Below the pieces are notes generated by a model. It did no database searches and was not told the DNA's origin. It saw only the letters and a list, made by a program, of their open reading frames with translations. Position numbers and translations under genes: made by a program. Shown piece by piece: positions 1-5,286 of a stretch of DNA of 5,286 nt; the stretch's first letter is position 1; each line of letters begins with the position of its first letter. Source of the DNA: Dehalococcoidia bacterium (GTDB lineage Bacteria > Chloroflexota > Dehalococcoidia > Lucifugimonadales > UBA3495); the NCBI GenBank assembly GCA_022823105.1, contig JAJDXU010000058.1, forward strand, positions 1 to 5,286, in the 5' to 3' direction.

Positions 1-2
1 TG

Positions 3-878
3 GGTTCCGACCTGCCGGTCGAGATTCGATTCGTGGAGCTGCTGGATGGGGTCTACGCACCCATCGGCATCCGGAAACCAGCGGGGGATGGCCCATTTCC
101 AACCGTCGTCTTCGCGCACATGAATGGCGGCTACGGCCTGCGCTGGATCCGCGAGTGGACCCAGTACGGCAGCGGCACGCTGGAGGCGTTTCTCGACGCC
201 GGATATGCGGTGGTATGGATGCGCTACCGGGCCGAGGTGGATACTCCCTTCACCACGGAACTCACGGTAAGGGAGTTTCAGGGCCGCGACCGGTGGAGCC
301 GCGGGCCGCTGGAGTACGAGGACGCGGTCGAGATCGTGGAATACGTGCGGGCACTCCCGGACGTGGATGCCGACAGGGTCGGCTGGCTCGGAGTGAGCCA
401 CGGCGGCGAGATGTTGCTGAAGGTTGCTTCCGAATACGCAGGGCTGCGCGCGGGCGTGGCTGCCGAACCGGCCGCCATGGATTACCTGGCGAGCCTGCCG
501 CCGGACCCGAACGCCCCGCCGGAGCCGCCGCAACCGGAGACCATGCAGGCCAATTCGCCCGAGATGCAGGCGGCGGCGGCGGAAGCGCTCCGCGGGGAAA
601 TCGACATGAATCTCGCGATGGAGCGCATCCGGGCCATCGAAATGCCGATCTTCGTGGCCGGAAGGGACCGGGATCACAACCAGGCGACGTTCCGGCTGGC
701 CTACGAACTGATGAGCGAAGCCGGGAAGACCGTCGAGTGGCGCTCGTACGATCATGAGCATCACGGCTTCATCTTCGTGCAGCGAAACGCCGCCGGAGTC
801 TACGAGCCGGATCCGTTGCAGCAGGCGGCAGTGGCCGATGCCATCGCGTTCTTCGACCGGCACATGAAGTCCGATTAG
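3..878 (+). CDS. Alpha/beta-hydrolase, prolyl oligopeptidase / dienelactone hydrolase-like (5' partial)
   Basis: Predicted serine hydrolase of the alpha/beta-hydrolase fold; the substrate (ester, lactone or peptide) cannot be read from the sequence. Residues are counted from a GTG at 33. The nucleophile elbow is GVSHGG with Ser122. The acid is probably in GRDRDHN (Asp212 or Asp214), and the catalytic His is in DHEHHGF (around His244), so order and spacing fit a complete triad. HMNGGYG (29-35) fits the oxyanion-hole strand. A Pro-rich, then Ala-rich segment (about 155-188) sits where these enzymes carry a cap. The frame stays open from 33 to the left edge (GSDLPVEIRF precedes it), the GTG has no good ribosome binding site, and this strand looks like part of the conserved fold. 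The real start, perhaps with a signal peptide, therefore probably lies outside the window. It ends at TAG 876-878, 114 bp before the same-strand amidohydrolase, so co-transcription is possible. Confidence 0.85.
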   Translation, partial: GSDLPVEIRFVELLDGVYAPIGIRKPAGDGPFPTVVFAHMNGGYGLRWIREWTQYGSGTLEAFLDAGYAVVWMRYRAEVDTPFTTELTVREFQGRDRWSRGPLEYEDAVEIVEYVRALPDVDADRVGWLGVSHGGEMLLKVASEYAGLRAGVAAEPAAMDYLASLPPDPNAPPEPPQPETMQANSPEMQAAAAEALRGEIDMNLAMERIRAIEMPIFVAGRDRDHNQATFRLAYELMSEAGKTVEWRSYDHEHHGFIFVQRNAAGVYEPDPLQQAAVADAIAFFDRHMKSD

Positions 879-881
879 CAA

Positions 882-895
882 CCCGGCCAGCCGGG
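882..895 (+). other. GC-rich hairpin just after the hydrolase stop
   Basis: CCCGGCCAGCCGGG is a perfect 6-2-6 inverted repeat, which folds as a 5-bp stem with a CCAG tetraloop. It starts 4 bases after the TAG stop of the hydrolase. No T-run follows, so it is not a canonical intrinsic terminator. It could be a weak or Rho-assisted 3' end or an mRNA-protecting hairpin. I see no clear sigma70 promoter in the rest of the 879-992 gap. Confidence 0.3.
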
Positions 896-980
896 ATGCA
901 TCGCCGATCGATTGCAGCGGGACCATGACCAGGGGATGCCCGAGTCGGTCGGTTTTCGACGCTTAAACCCTCGATATATC

Positions 981-985
981 AGGAG
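981..985 (+). promoter_or_regulatory. Shine-Dalgarno site AGGAG deciding the amidohydrolase start
   Basis: AGGAG lies 7 bases before a GTG at 993. In-frame candidates further upstream (TTG 912, ATG 936) have nothing comparable in front of them. This is the best evidence that translation begins at 993. An 8-bp palindrome, GATATATC (973-980), abuts the site. Confidence 0.75.
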
Positions 986-992
986 TCTTGCG

Positions 993-2078
993 GTGTTTTA
1001 TTCCTGTAGCTCTGCTGCGGCGCAGGCCGTGGCCGCGCGCGGCAAGAGCGCTCCACGGGCGCGGTCGCGGACGCTGACCGTGGATTTGCATTGCCACATG
1101 TACGTTCCGGCGGCCGCCGATGCGGTCGCGGACGCCTTCGACATGGAGACAGACGGGCTGCATCGCTTCTCCAATGCGGCGACACGAGAGGTCAACGCCC
1201 GGCAGGCCGATACGATCCACGAACAGCTCACCAGCGTGGAACGGCGCCTGGCGGACATGGATCAAATGCGCATCGACATTCAGGCGGTCTCACCCGTCCC
1301 CTTGCAGTACTACTACGCGCTCCCGCCGGAACCGGGCCGAACGGCGAACCGCATCATCAACGACGAAATCGCCGCGGTAGCGGCAGCCCATCCCGACCGC
1401 TTTGTCGGGCTGGGCGGGCTGCCCATGCAGGACCCCCAAATGGCCGTAGCGGAGCTCGAACGCGTGATGGGCGAGCTCGGTTTCAAGGGCATCGAGCTCT
1501 GCACGAACGTAAATGGCGAGGAACTCTCGAACGAGCGCTTTCGGCCGATTTTCGCAAGGGCCGAGGAACTCGATGCGCTGATTTTCCTGCATCCCAACGG
1601 ATTTTCCGACGGGGCGCGGCTGGCGGATCACTACTTCATCAACGTCATCGGCAACCCGCTGGATTCCACCGTGGCCGTGAGCCATCTGATCTTCGACGGC
1701 GTATTGGACAGATTCCCCGGGCTCAAGATTTGCGTCGCCCACGGCGGCGGTTACCTGTCGGCCTACTCCGGCCGCATCGATCATGCCCATGCCGCGCGGG
1801 AGGACTGCCGGCGTTGCATCGAAGAGCCGCCCGGCCACTACCTGCGCCGGCTGTATTTCGATACGGTGGTGTTCACCGTGCACCAGTTGGAGTACCTGGC
1901 CGGCCTGTACGGCAGCGACCATATCGTTCTCGGCACGGATTACCCGTTCGACATGGGCATGTACGATCCGGTGGGCTTCGTCGAGGGCGCGGCCGCGCTC
2001 ACCGACGCCGACAAGGAAGCCATCGTCGGCGGCAATGCCGCCCGCTTGCTGGGCATCGGCGTGCCCGGCGGCGACTGA
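993..2078 (+). CDS. Amidohydrolase-family metal enzyme, ACMSD-like decarboxylase group
   Basis: A 361-residue TIM-barrel amidohydrolase, close to the usual length of the aminocarboxymuconate-semialdehyde decarboxylase (ACMSD)-like group (Amidohydro_2). This group contains decarboxylases and some hydratases or hydrolases acting on aromatic acids and ring-cleavage products through one divalent metal. From the GTG start, the metal ligands are visible: HCH (His33, His35), LHPNG (His200), the likely catalytic VAHGGG (His250), and GTDYPFD (Asp316). The stretches around 219-242 and 248-262 are typical of the ACMSD group rather than of hydantoinases or ureases. The first 28 residues are Ala/Arg-rich and not a convincing signal peptide, so it is probably cytoplasmic. 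The start is set by AGGAG at 981-985; a longer frame from TTG 912 is less likely. The exact substrate is not deducible. The hydrolase upstream and the aromatic-acid-type transporter nearby suggest organic-acid catabolism. Confidence 0.88.
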   Translation: MFYSCSSAAAQAVAARGKSAPRARSRTLTVDLHCHMYVPAAADAVADAFDMETDGLHRFSNAATREVNARQADTIHEQLTSVERRLADMDQMRIDIQAVSPVPLQYYYALPPEPGRTANRIINDEIAAVAAAHPDRFVGLGGLPMQDPQMAVAELERVMGELGFKGIELCTNVNGEELSNERFRPIFARAEELDALIFLHPNGFSDGARLADHYFINVIGNPLDSTVAVSHLIFDGVLDRFPGLKICVAHGGGYLSAYSGRIDHAHAAREDCRRCIEEPPGHYLRRLYFDTVVFTVHQLEYLAGLYGSDHIVLGTDYPFDMGMYDPVGFVEGAAALTDADKEAIVGGNAARLLGIGVPGGD

Positions 2079-2084
2079 CTCAGT
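2074..2084. repeat. Inverted repeat spanning both convergent stop codons
   Basis: ACTGA-C-TCAGT: 5-bp arms around one C. The left arm contains the TGA of the amidohydrolase and the right arm the TGA of the reductase on the other strand. It arises from Asp/Tyr codons plus TGA on each strand, so it may be incidental. It leaves no room for a separate terminator between the genes. Confidence 0.5.
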
Positions 2085-3063
2085 ACACCTCCACCATGCA
2101 GCGCGGGGTACAGCGCACGCCCCGGCGTATCTGGCTCAGCTGCCAATCCGCGGGGTCCACGCCGGCCAGCGACTTCTTCAGCGTGAAGTACCCATCGTCC
2201 ACGCCGTGCTGCGCCATGGCCTTGAACAGGCCGCTCTGCATGCCCGCCAGCCCGCAGATGTAGAGCAGGGTGCGCGGATTGGCGAGGACGGGGCCGAAGA
2301 GGTCCATCCGCTCGTCCATCAGGTGGTGCACGTATTGGCCGCGGCGGCCGTCCGGGCGCGTCTCCCGGCTGATCGCCCTGTAATAGTGGAAGTTCGGGTG
2401 TTCGGCGGCGAGTTCCGTGAACAGGTCGTCGTAGATGAGGTCGGTGGTATACGGGGCTCCCATCACCAGGTGAATCTGGCTTGCGACAGGGGTGCGCTGA
2501 AGCAGTTCCATGGCCATTCCCCGAAACGGCGCGATGCCGGTGCCTGCGGCCACGAAGACGTAGTCGTGGTTCCCCCGGGACGTGGGTTCCGGGAGCAGGA
2601 AGCGTTTGCCGTTGGGTCCGGTGACCTGGATCGGATCGCCCGGGCGCAGGTCGCACATGTAGTTGCTGCAAACGCCCAGGAACAGGCTGTGATCCCCGGG
2701 GTCGTCGCCCTTCTTTTGCGGATAGCGCTCGTCGATGACCCGCTTGGTGGTGGTGGAGATCACCTTGCCTGCGCCGTCCTCGCCGCTGTCCGGGCAGGCG
2801 ATGGAGTACAGGCGCACCTTGTGCGGCTTGCCCCGCTCGTCGACGCCGGGCGCCAGCACGCCGAATGCCTGGCCGACGAGGCATCGCCCCTCCAGCGGCG
2901 TGCCGCTGATGTCGATGGCGGTATGGCGGACGAAGCTGGCGGATTTGCCCTTGAGGCACGAATCGTTGGAGACGATATGCCCGGTGACGGGTTCCTTGAC
3001 GGACGCCAGCCCCATGGGGGCGTTGGGCAGGGTCGGATGATGCGCGTCGGCGTTCTCGCTCAT
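2080..3063 (-). CDS. Plant-type ferredoxin--NADP(+) reductase (stand-alone FAD/NADP module)
   Basis: A 327-residue flavoprotein expected to move electrons between NADP(H) and a ferredoxin or flavodoxin. Domains in order: a polar N-terminal tail (1-25); an FAD-binding barrel with RLYS (84-87) and the flavin-pyrophosphate loop GVCSNYMCDL (130-139); an NADP-binding domain with GTGIAPFRG (174-182) and YICGL with the conserved Cys270; and a C-terminal Tyr327 in VEVY, as in plant and cyanobacterial FNRs, where the terminal Tyr stacks on the flavin. No [2Fe-2S] or [4Fe-4S] domain is fused, unlike BoxA- or BenC-type reductases, so a separate carrier is needed. About 15-20 extra residues with a CTPRC motif lie between the last helix and VEVY. 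ATG 3063 is chosen because AGAGG lies 7 bases upstream; a TTG 36 bases further up is unlikely. It converges on the amidohydrolase and follows the transporter on the same strand. It could serve an oxygenase or general redox balance. Confidence 0.9.
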   Translation of the reverse strand: MSENADAHHPTLPNAPMGLASVKEPVTGHIVSNDSCLKGKSASFVRHTAIDISGTPLEGRCLVGQAFGVLAPGVDERGKPHKVRLYSIACPDSGEDGAGKVISTTTKRVIDERYPQKKGDDPGDHSLFLGVCSNYMCDLRPGDPIQVTGPNGKRFLLPEPTSRGNHDYVFVAAGTGIAPFRGMAMELLQRTPVASQIHLVMGAPYTTDLIYDDLFTELAAEHPNFHYYRAISRETRPDGRRGQYVHHLMDERMDLFGPVLANPRTLLYICGLAGMQSGLFKAMAQHGVDDGYFTLKKSLAGVDPADWQLSQIRRGVRCTPRCMVEVY

Positions 3064-3070
3064 GGCGGGG

Positions 3071-3075
3071 CCTCT
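3071..3075 (-). promoter_or_regulatory. Ribosome binding site of the reductase gene
   Basis: On the minus strand AGAGG sits 7 bases before ATG 3063, which favours this start over the in-frame TTG at 3099. Confidence 0.5.
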
Positions 3076-3089
3076 CGGAGGGACGGCGA

Positions 3090-3098
3090 ATTGTACCA
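3090..3098 (-). promoter_or_regulatory. Candidate extended -10 promoter of the reductase gene
   Basis: The minus strand reads TGGTACAAT: a TGn extension followed by TACAAT, 5 of 6 matches to TATAAT. No good -35 is seen at 17-18 bp, which extended -10 promoters tolerate. Transcription would start near 3083, giving a leader of about 20 nt that holds the ribosome binding site. This would let the reductase be made independently of the transporter gene upstream. Confidence 0.4.
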
Positions 3099-3109
3099 AT
3101 AAGGATTGG
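3096..3109. repeat. Inverted repeat CCAAT-AAGG-ATTGG at the reductase promoter
   Basis: Perfect 5-bp arms around a 4-base spacer, overlapping the upstream edge of the candidate extended -10. The position would suit an operator between -10 and -35, but the arms are short and chance is a real alternative. Confidence 0.3.
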
Positions 3110-3178
3110 GCGGAGCCATGCGGCTACAGGCCACGCTCTCGCGCTGTTCGTGTGGCAGAGGCAGCCCGGAGTAAGCTC

Positions 3179-3195
3179 GCGCCGGACAACGGCGC
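3179..3195. repeat. Hairpin in the transporter-reductase gap
   Basis: GCGCCG-GACAA-CGGCGC is a perfect 6-bp stem with a 5-base loop, 48 bp past the transporter stop on the minus strand. No T-run follows on either strand, so it is not a classical terminator. It may attenuate read-through into the reductase. The same gap (3064-3242) also holds two copies of GCTACAGGC (3123-3131 and 3211-3219). Confidence 0.3.
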
Positions 3196-3242
3196 TGCCG
3201 GGTCCCTGCCGCTACAGGCATGGGTGCCCACAGGTGGCGGTA

Positions 3243-4577
3243 TCAGCGCTTGTCGGGCAGCAGTTCCCTCGCCCGCAGGAAGTAAATGGCGGCTGCGGCA
3301 AGCACCAGCGGGATGGCGAATACCCGGAAGCTCTCGCCCATGCCCAGTCCCTGGGCCACCAGCCAGCCCGCGAAGATCGGGCCGATGATGGCTCCCGTGC
3401 GACCCGCGCCGATGGCCCAGCCGACGCCGGTATTGCGGATGAGCGTTGGGTAGATGCGGGCCGCAGCCACGTAGATGCCGATGAACCCGCCTTCCATGGT
3501 GAAGCCGATGAGACCGATGGCCACCATGATCATCAGCGGAGAGGCGAAGGCCTGGAAGCCCCACATGAGCACGGCCGCGAGCCCCAGCCAGGCGATGATG
3601 ATTCGCTTCAGCCCGAATCGGTCGGCGAGATACCACAGGGAAACCATGCCGAGGAAGGCGCTGAGGTTCAGTACCACGCTGGCATAGATGGCGCGGTCCA
3701 GCGGCAGCCCGGCGTTGCGGCCCAGTTGAGGCACCCAGCTCAGCAGGAAATAAAGCGTCCCGAACGCCATGAAGAAGGCCACCCACAGGAGCAGTGTGGA
3801 CCGGCGGTGTTCGCTGGAGAACAGGGCCGCGACGCCGGAATACAGCGCGGCCAGTCCACTCCTGGTTTCCTGAGCCTCCTCAAGAGCCGGCAACTCGTCG
3901 ATAGTGTCGTGGCCCATGCGCCGGAGAATCCTGTTGACGCTTTCGAGCGCGCCCGGCGGTTGCCGTTTCAGCAGGAACTCCAGCGAGTCCGGCATCCAGA
4001 GCGCCACCATCGGGAGCACGGCTGCGGTGAGTATGCCGGCCAGCAGGAATACCGACGGCCAGCCGAACGAGGGCAGCATGTTGCCCTCGACAACGATGAT
4101 CCCGAGTACCGCGGCGCCCACCGGATACCCGGCCTGGACGAACGTGACAATGAGGTTACGGCGACGCCGCGGCGAAAACTCGGCGGACATCGTGGCCATG
4201 CTGGCAAGGATTCCGCCCACGCCCAGGCCCGTGACGAACCGCAGCACGTAGAGCTGGGGAATGGTCTGGGCAAATGCGGTGGCGATCATGCCCACCGTGA
4301 TGATCGACAGGCAGAGCATGATCAGCTTTCGCCGGCCGATCACGTCGGCCAGCGGCGCCAGAAATACCGAACCCAGGGCCATGCCGAACAGTGCCGCGCT
4401 GAAAACGCGCCCGAGTTGCGTGGCCGGTATCTGCCAGTCCTGTGACAGCACCGGCGCTGCCAGCGAGATCGCAAGCACGTCCATGCCGTCGAGCATGTTG
4501 ATGAAGAAGCACAAACCGATCACCACCAGTTGCAATGAAGTGATCGGGCTTTCGTCGATGGTGTTGCGAACGTCCAT
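3243..4577 (-). CDS. MFS transporter, aromatic acid:H+ symporter (AAHS)-type
   Basis: A 444-residue inner-membrane permease with about 12 hydrophobic segments in two halves, separated by a long charged central loop (about 200-258). TM1 carries DGMD (30-33), the DGxD signature of PcaK/BenK/MhpT-type transporters whose acidic residues are needed for H+-coupled uptake of aromatic acids. Motif A, LADVIGRRK, follows TM2 (76-84), and a degenerate copy, LADRFGLKR (317-325), lies in the second half. Other family marks are SAEFSPRRRRN (131-141) and GRTGAIIGP with Arg393 in TM11. The N-terminus DVRNTIDESPIT also looks like this family. ATG 4577 is preferred over ATG 4583, two codons upstream, because a weak GACGG lies 7 bases before it; a longer frame to 4694 would run through the divergent promoter. 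The substrate is probably an aromatic or related carboxylate, but related MFS permeases take other organic acids. Confidence 0.87.
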   Translation of the reverse strand: MDVRNTIDESPITSLQLVVIGLCFFINMLDGMDVLAISLAAPVLSQDWQIPATQLGRVFSAALFGMALGSVFLAPLADVIGRRKLIMLCLSIITVGMIATAFAQTIPQLYVLRFVTGLGVGGILASMATMSAEFSPRRRRNLIVTFVQAGYPVGAAVLGIIVVEGNMLPSFGWPSVFLLAGILTAAVLPMVALWMPDSLEFLLKRQPPGALESVNRILRRMGHDTIDELPALEEAQETRSGLAALYSGVAALFSSEHRRSTLLLWVAFFMAFGTLYFLLSWVPQLGRNAGLPLDRAIYASVVLNLSAFLGMVSLWYLADRFGLKRIIIAWLGLAAVLMWGFQAFASPLMIMVAIGLIGFTMEGGFIGIYVAAARIYPTLIRNTGVGWAIGAGRTGAIIGPIFAGWLVAQGLGMGESFRVFAIPLVLAAAAIYFLRARELLPDKR

Positions 4578-4610
4578 GATCATACCGTCGGTGATTCGTG
4601 TAATTTCTAC

Positions 4611-4626
4611 AGGATACGCGTATCCT
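4611..4626. promoter_or_regulatory. Perfect 16-bp palindrome, likely operator
   Basis: AGGATACGCGTATCCT is identical to its reverse complement. It lies between the divergent transporter (start 4577) and fabA (start 4661). A length of 16 bp with an AT/GC-mixed core is typical of a dimeric regulator's site (for example TetR, GntR or MarR type; which one is unknown). Weak -10-like hexamers flank it: TGTAAT on + (4599-4604) and TAGAAA on - (4604-4609). A regulator bound here could reach either promoter. Confidence 0.55.
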
Positions 4627-4638
4627 CGCCCCGTTGTC

Positions 4639-4655
4639 CGATACAGGCGGTATCG
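4639..4655. promoter_or_regulatory. Second inverted repeat sharing the GATAC half-site
   Basis: CGATAC-AGGCG-GTATCG is a 6-5-6 inverted repeat with its centre 28.5 bp from that of the 16-bp palindrome. Both use GATAC...GTATC arms, but the spacers differ (GC versus AGGCG). It overlaps the putative fabA ribosome binding region (AGGCGG at 4645-4650), so it could act as an operator or as an mRNA hairpin hiding that site. Confidence 0.45.
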
Positions 4656-4660
4656 AAGGC

Positions 4661-5203
4661 GTGAGCGAAGCGAAGGCGGCCGGCCGCTGGCCACAGCAGT
4701 CGAGCTATTCCGGAGAGGAACTCCTGATTTCCGGAAGCGATGGCATTTTCGGCGAAGAGAATGCCCGGCTGCCCCTGCCCGACATGCTGATGTTTGATCG
4801 CATCACCCACATAGACGACTCCGGCGGCAGGTTCAGCAAGGGCGAGATCGTCGCCGAACTGGATGTGGTTCCGGATCTCTGGTTCTTCGACTGTCATTTC
4901 ACGGGCGATCCGGTGATGCCGGGTTGCCTGGGCCTGGACGCCATGTGGCAACTGGTCGGATTCTGGCTGGCCTGGAACGGTGCGGGGGGCCGTGGCCGAG
5001 CCCTTGGAGTCGGTGAAGTCAAGTTTCAGGGGCAGGTCCTGCCGACCAGCACTCTGGTGCGCTACCACATAGAAATGAAACGACTCATCAGTCGAAAACT
5101 CGTCATGGGCCTCGCCGACGGAACCATGTCTGTCGACGGCCGTACAATCTACCGGGCAAAGAACCTCCGGGTCGGGCTGTTCACATCCACGGAAGGCTTC
5201 TGA
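4661..5203 (+). CDS. fabA: 3-hydroxydecanoyl-ACP dehydratase / trans-2-decenoyl-ACP isomerase
   Basis: FabA dehydrates 3-hydroxyacyl-ACP and, at C10, isomerises trans-2- to cis-3-decenoyl-ACP. This is the branch point to unsaturated fatty acids in the cytosolic type II pathway. The protein closely matches E. coli FabA as I recall it over almost its whole length. It has one hot-dog fold with the active site [16 protein letters not shown] (78-93), containing catalytic His79 and Asp93 (E. coli His70 and Asp84). [18 protein letters not shown] and the C-terminal VGLF are also diagnostic, and separate it from FabZ. With GTG 4661 it has 180 residues against about 172 in E. coli, the excess being N-terminal. 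TTG 4634 in the same frame would add 9 residues but has no ribosome binding site; AGGCGG lies 10 bases before GTG 4661. No fabB follows directly: a tRNA gene comes 34 bp later. Regulation is probably through the repeats upstream. Confidence 0.96.
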   Translation: MSEAKAAGRWPQQSSYSGEELLISGSDGIFGEENARLPLPDMLMFDRITHIDDSGGRFSKGEIVAELDVVPDLWFFDCHFTGDPVMPGCLGLDAMWQLVGFWLAWNGAGGRGRALGVGEVKFQGQVLPTSTLVRYHIEMKRLISRKLVMGLADGTMSVDGRTIYRAKNLRVGLFTSTEGF

Positions 5204-5209
5204 CCCTCC

Positions 5210-5218
5210 TGTTATCAT
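5210..5218 (+). promoter_or_regulatory. Candidate extended -10 promoter of the tRNA
   Basis: TGTTATCAT fits TGn-TATnnT (5 of 6 to TATAAT). It is followed by a C-rich discriminator (CACCCCG), as is common in stringently controlled stable-RNA promoters. Initiation near 5225-5227 would leave a 5' leader of about 11-13 nt. I found no convincing -35; it would fall inside the end of fabA. Confidence 0.35.
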
Positions 5219-5237
5219 CACCCCGCAATTCGCGATC

Positions 5238-5286
5238 GCCCCGATAGCTCAGCTGGATAGAGCGTCCGCCTCCTAAGCGGAAGGTC
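5238..5286 (+). tRNA. tRNA-Arg, anticodon CCU (3' part outside the window)
   Basis: Cloverleaf elements appear in the correct order. They are the acceptor 5' strand GCCCCGA (5238-5244); T8 and A9; D-stem GCTC/GAGC around AGCTGGATA; and the anticodon stem TCCGC/GCGGA (5265-5269 and 5277-5281) around loop CTCCTAA. The anticodon CCT at 5272-5274 reads the arginine codon AGG. The variable region AGGTC ends the window, so the T arm and acceptor 3' strand are not seen. It lies 34 bp after fabA on the same strand. tRNA-Arg(CCU) genes are known attachment sites for integrative elements, so the region just beyond the right edge is where one would lie. Confidence 0.93.

Noticed and set aside
912..992. 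Longer amidohydrolase N-terminus from TTG 912
   Set aside because: No ribosome binding site at 912, whereas AGGAG sits 7 bases before GTG 993; the added residues resemble no signal peptide.
1290..1922. Minus-strand frame of 210 codons opposite the amidohydrolase
   Set aside because: No recognisable motif or ribosome binding site; a typical antisense shadow in GC-rich DNA.
1091..2263. Overlapping + strand frame (390 codons) inside the amidohydrolase
   Set aside because: Arg-rich shadow; the metal-binding motifs are all in the other frame.
1783..3102. Long + strand open frame (439 codons) across the amidohydrolase end and opposite the reductase
   Set aside because: It spans two well-supported genes, its translation is Arg/Pro/Ala/His-rich with no family motif, and it is explained by GC-rich shadow coding.
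3150..4445. Long + strand open frame (431 codons) opposite the transporter
   Set aside because: The translation is dominated by His, Gln, Glu, Arg and Gly with no fold-like pattern; the minus strand encodes a clear 12-TM permease.
4576..4583. Palindrome ATGATCAT at the transporter start
   Set aside because: It follows from the ATG ATC ATG codons and is too short to count as a site.
4578..4694. Longer transporter N-terminus up to 4694
   Set aside because: It would translate through the divergent control region and part of fabA; the added residues are Arg-rich and unlike the family's start.
5232..5239. GCGATCGC octamer resembling the cyanobacterial HIP1 repeat
   Set aside because: A single copy overlapping the tRNA 5' end; HIP1 is defined by high genome-wide frequency, so chance is likely.
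5204..5286. Genomic island boundary at the tRNA-Arg
   Set aside because: No integrase or attachment repeat is visible, and islands usually insert at the tRNA 3' end, which is outside the window.

Overview
The window is GC-rich, densely coded bacterial DNA. A fabA gene (Proteobacteria, mostly gamma and alpha groups) and a standard bacterial tRNA suggest a proteobacterium, most likely a gammaproteobacterium. The species cannot be told from the sequence. No mobile element, CRISPR array or rRNA is visible.

Layout from left to right: (1) the 3' part of an alpha/beta-hydrolase gene (+), cut by the left edge; (2) after a 114-bp gap with a small hairpin, a metal-dependent amidohydrolase of the ACMSD-like decarboxylase group (+), with a clear AGGAG ribosome binding site and a GTG start; (3) converging on it with one base between the two stop codons, a stand-alone plant-type ferredoxin--NADP(+) reductase (-); (4) after a 179-bp gap with a candidate extended -10 promoter, an MFS transporter of the aromatic acid:H+ symporter type (-); (5) a divergent control region with a perfect 16-bp palindrome and a second inverted repeat sharing its GATAC half-site; (6) fabA (+); (7) 34 bp further on, the first 48 bases of a tRNA-Arg(CCU), cut by the right edge.

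Working idea (inference): the transporter brings in an aromatic or other organic acid, the decarboxylase and hydrolase act on it or its ring-cleavage products, and the reductase supplies electrons from NADPH to a ferredoxin, perhaps for an oxygenase encoded elsewhere. fabA (unsaturated fatty acid synthesis) and the tRNA look like core genes beside this catabolic block. The most interesting non-coding signal is the paired GATAC/GTATC inverted repeats between the transporter and fabA. I see no strong evidence for a wholly new system; the remaining genes belong to recognisable families.
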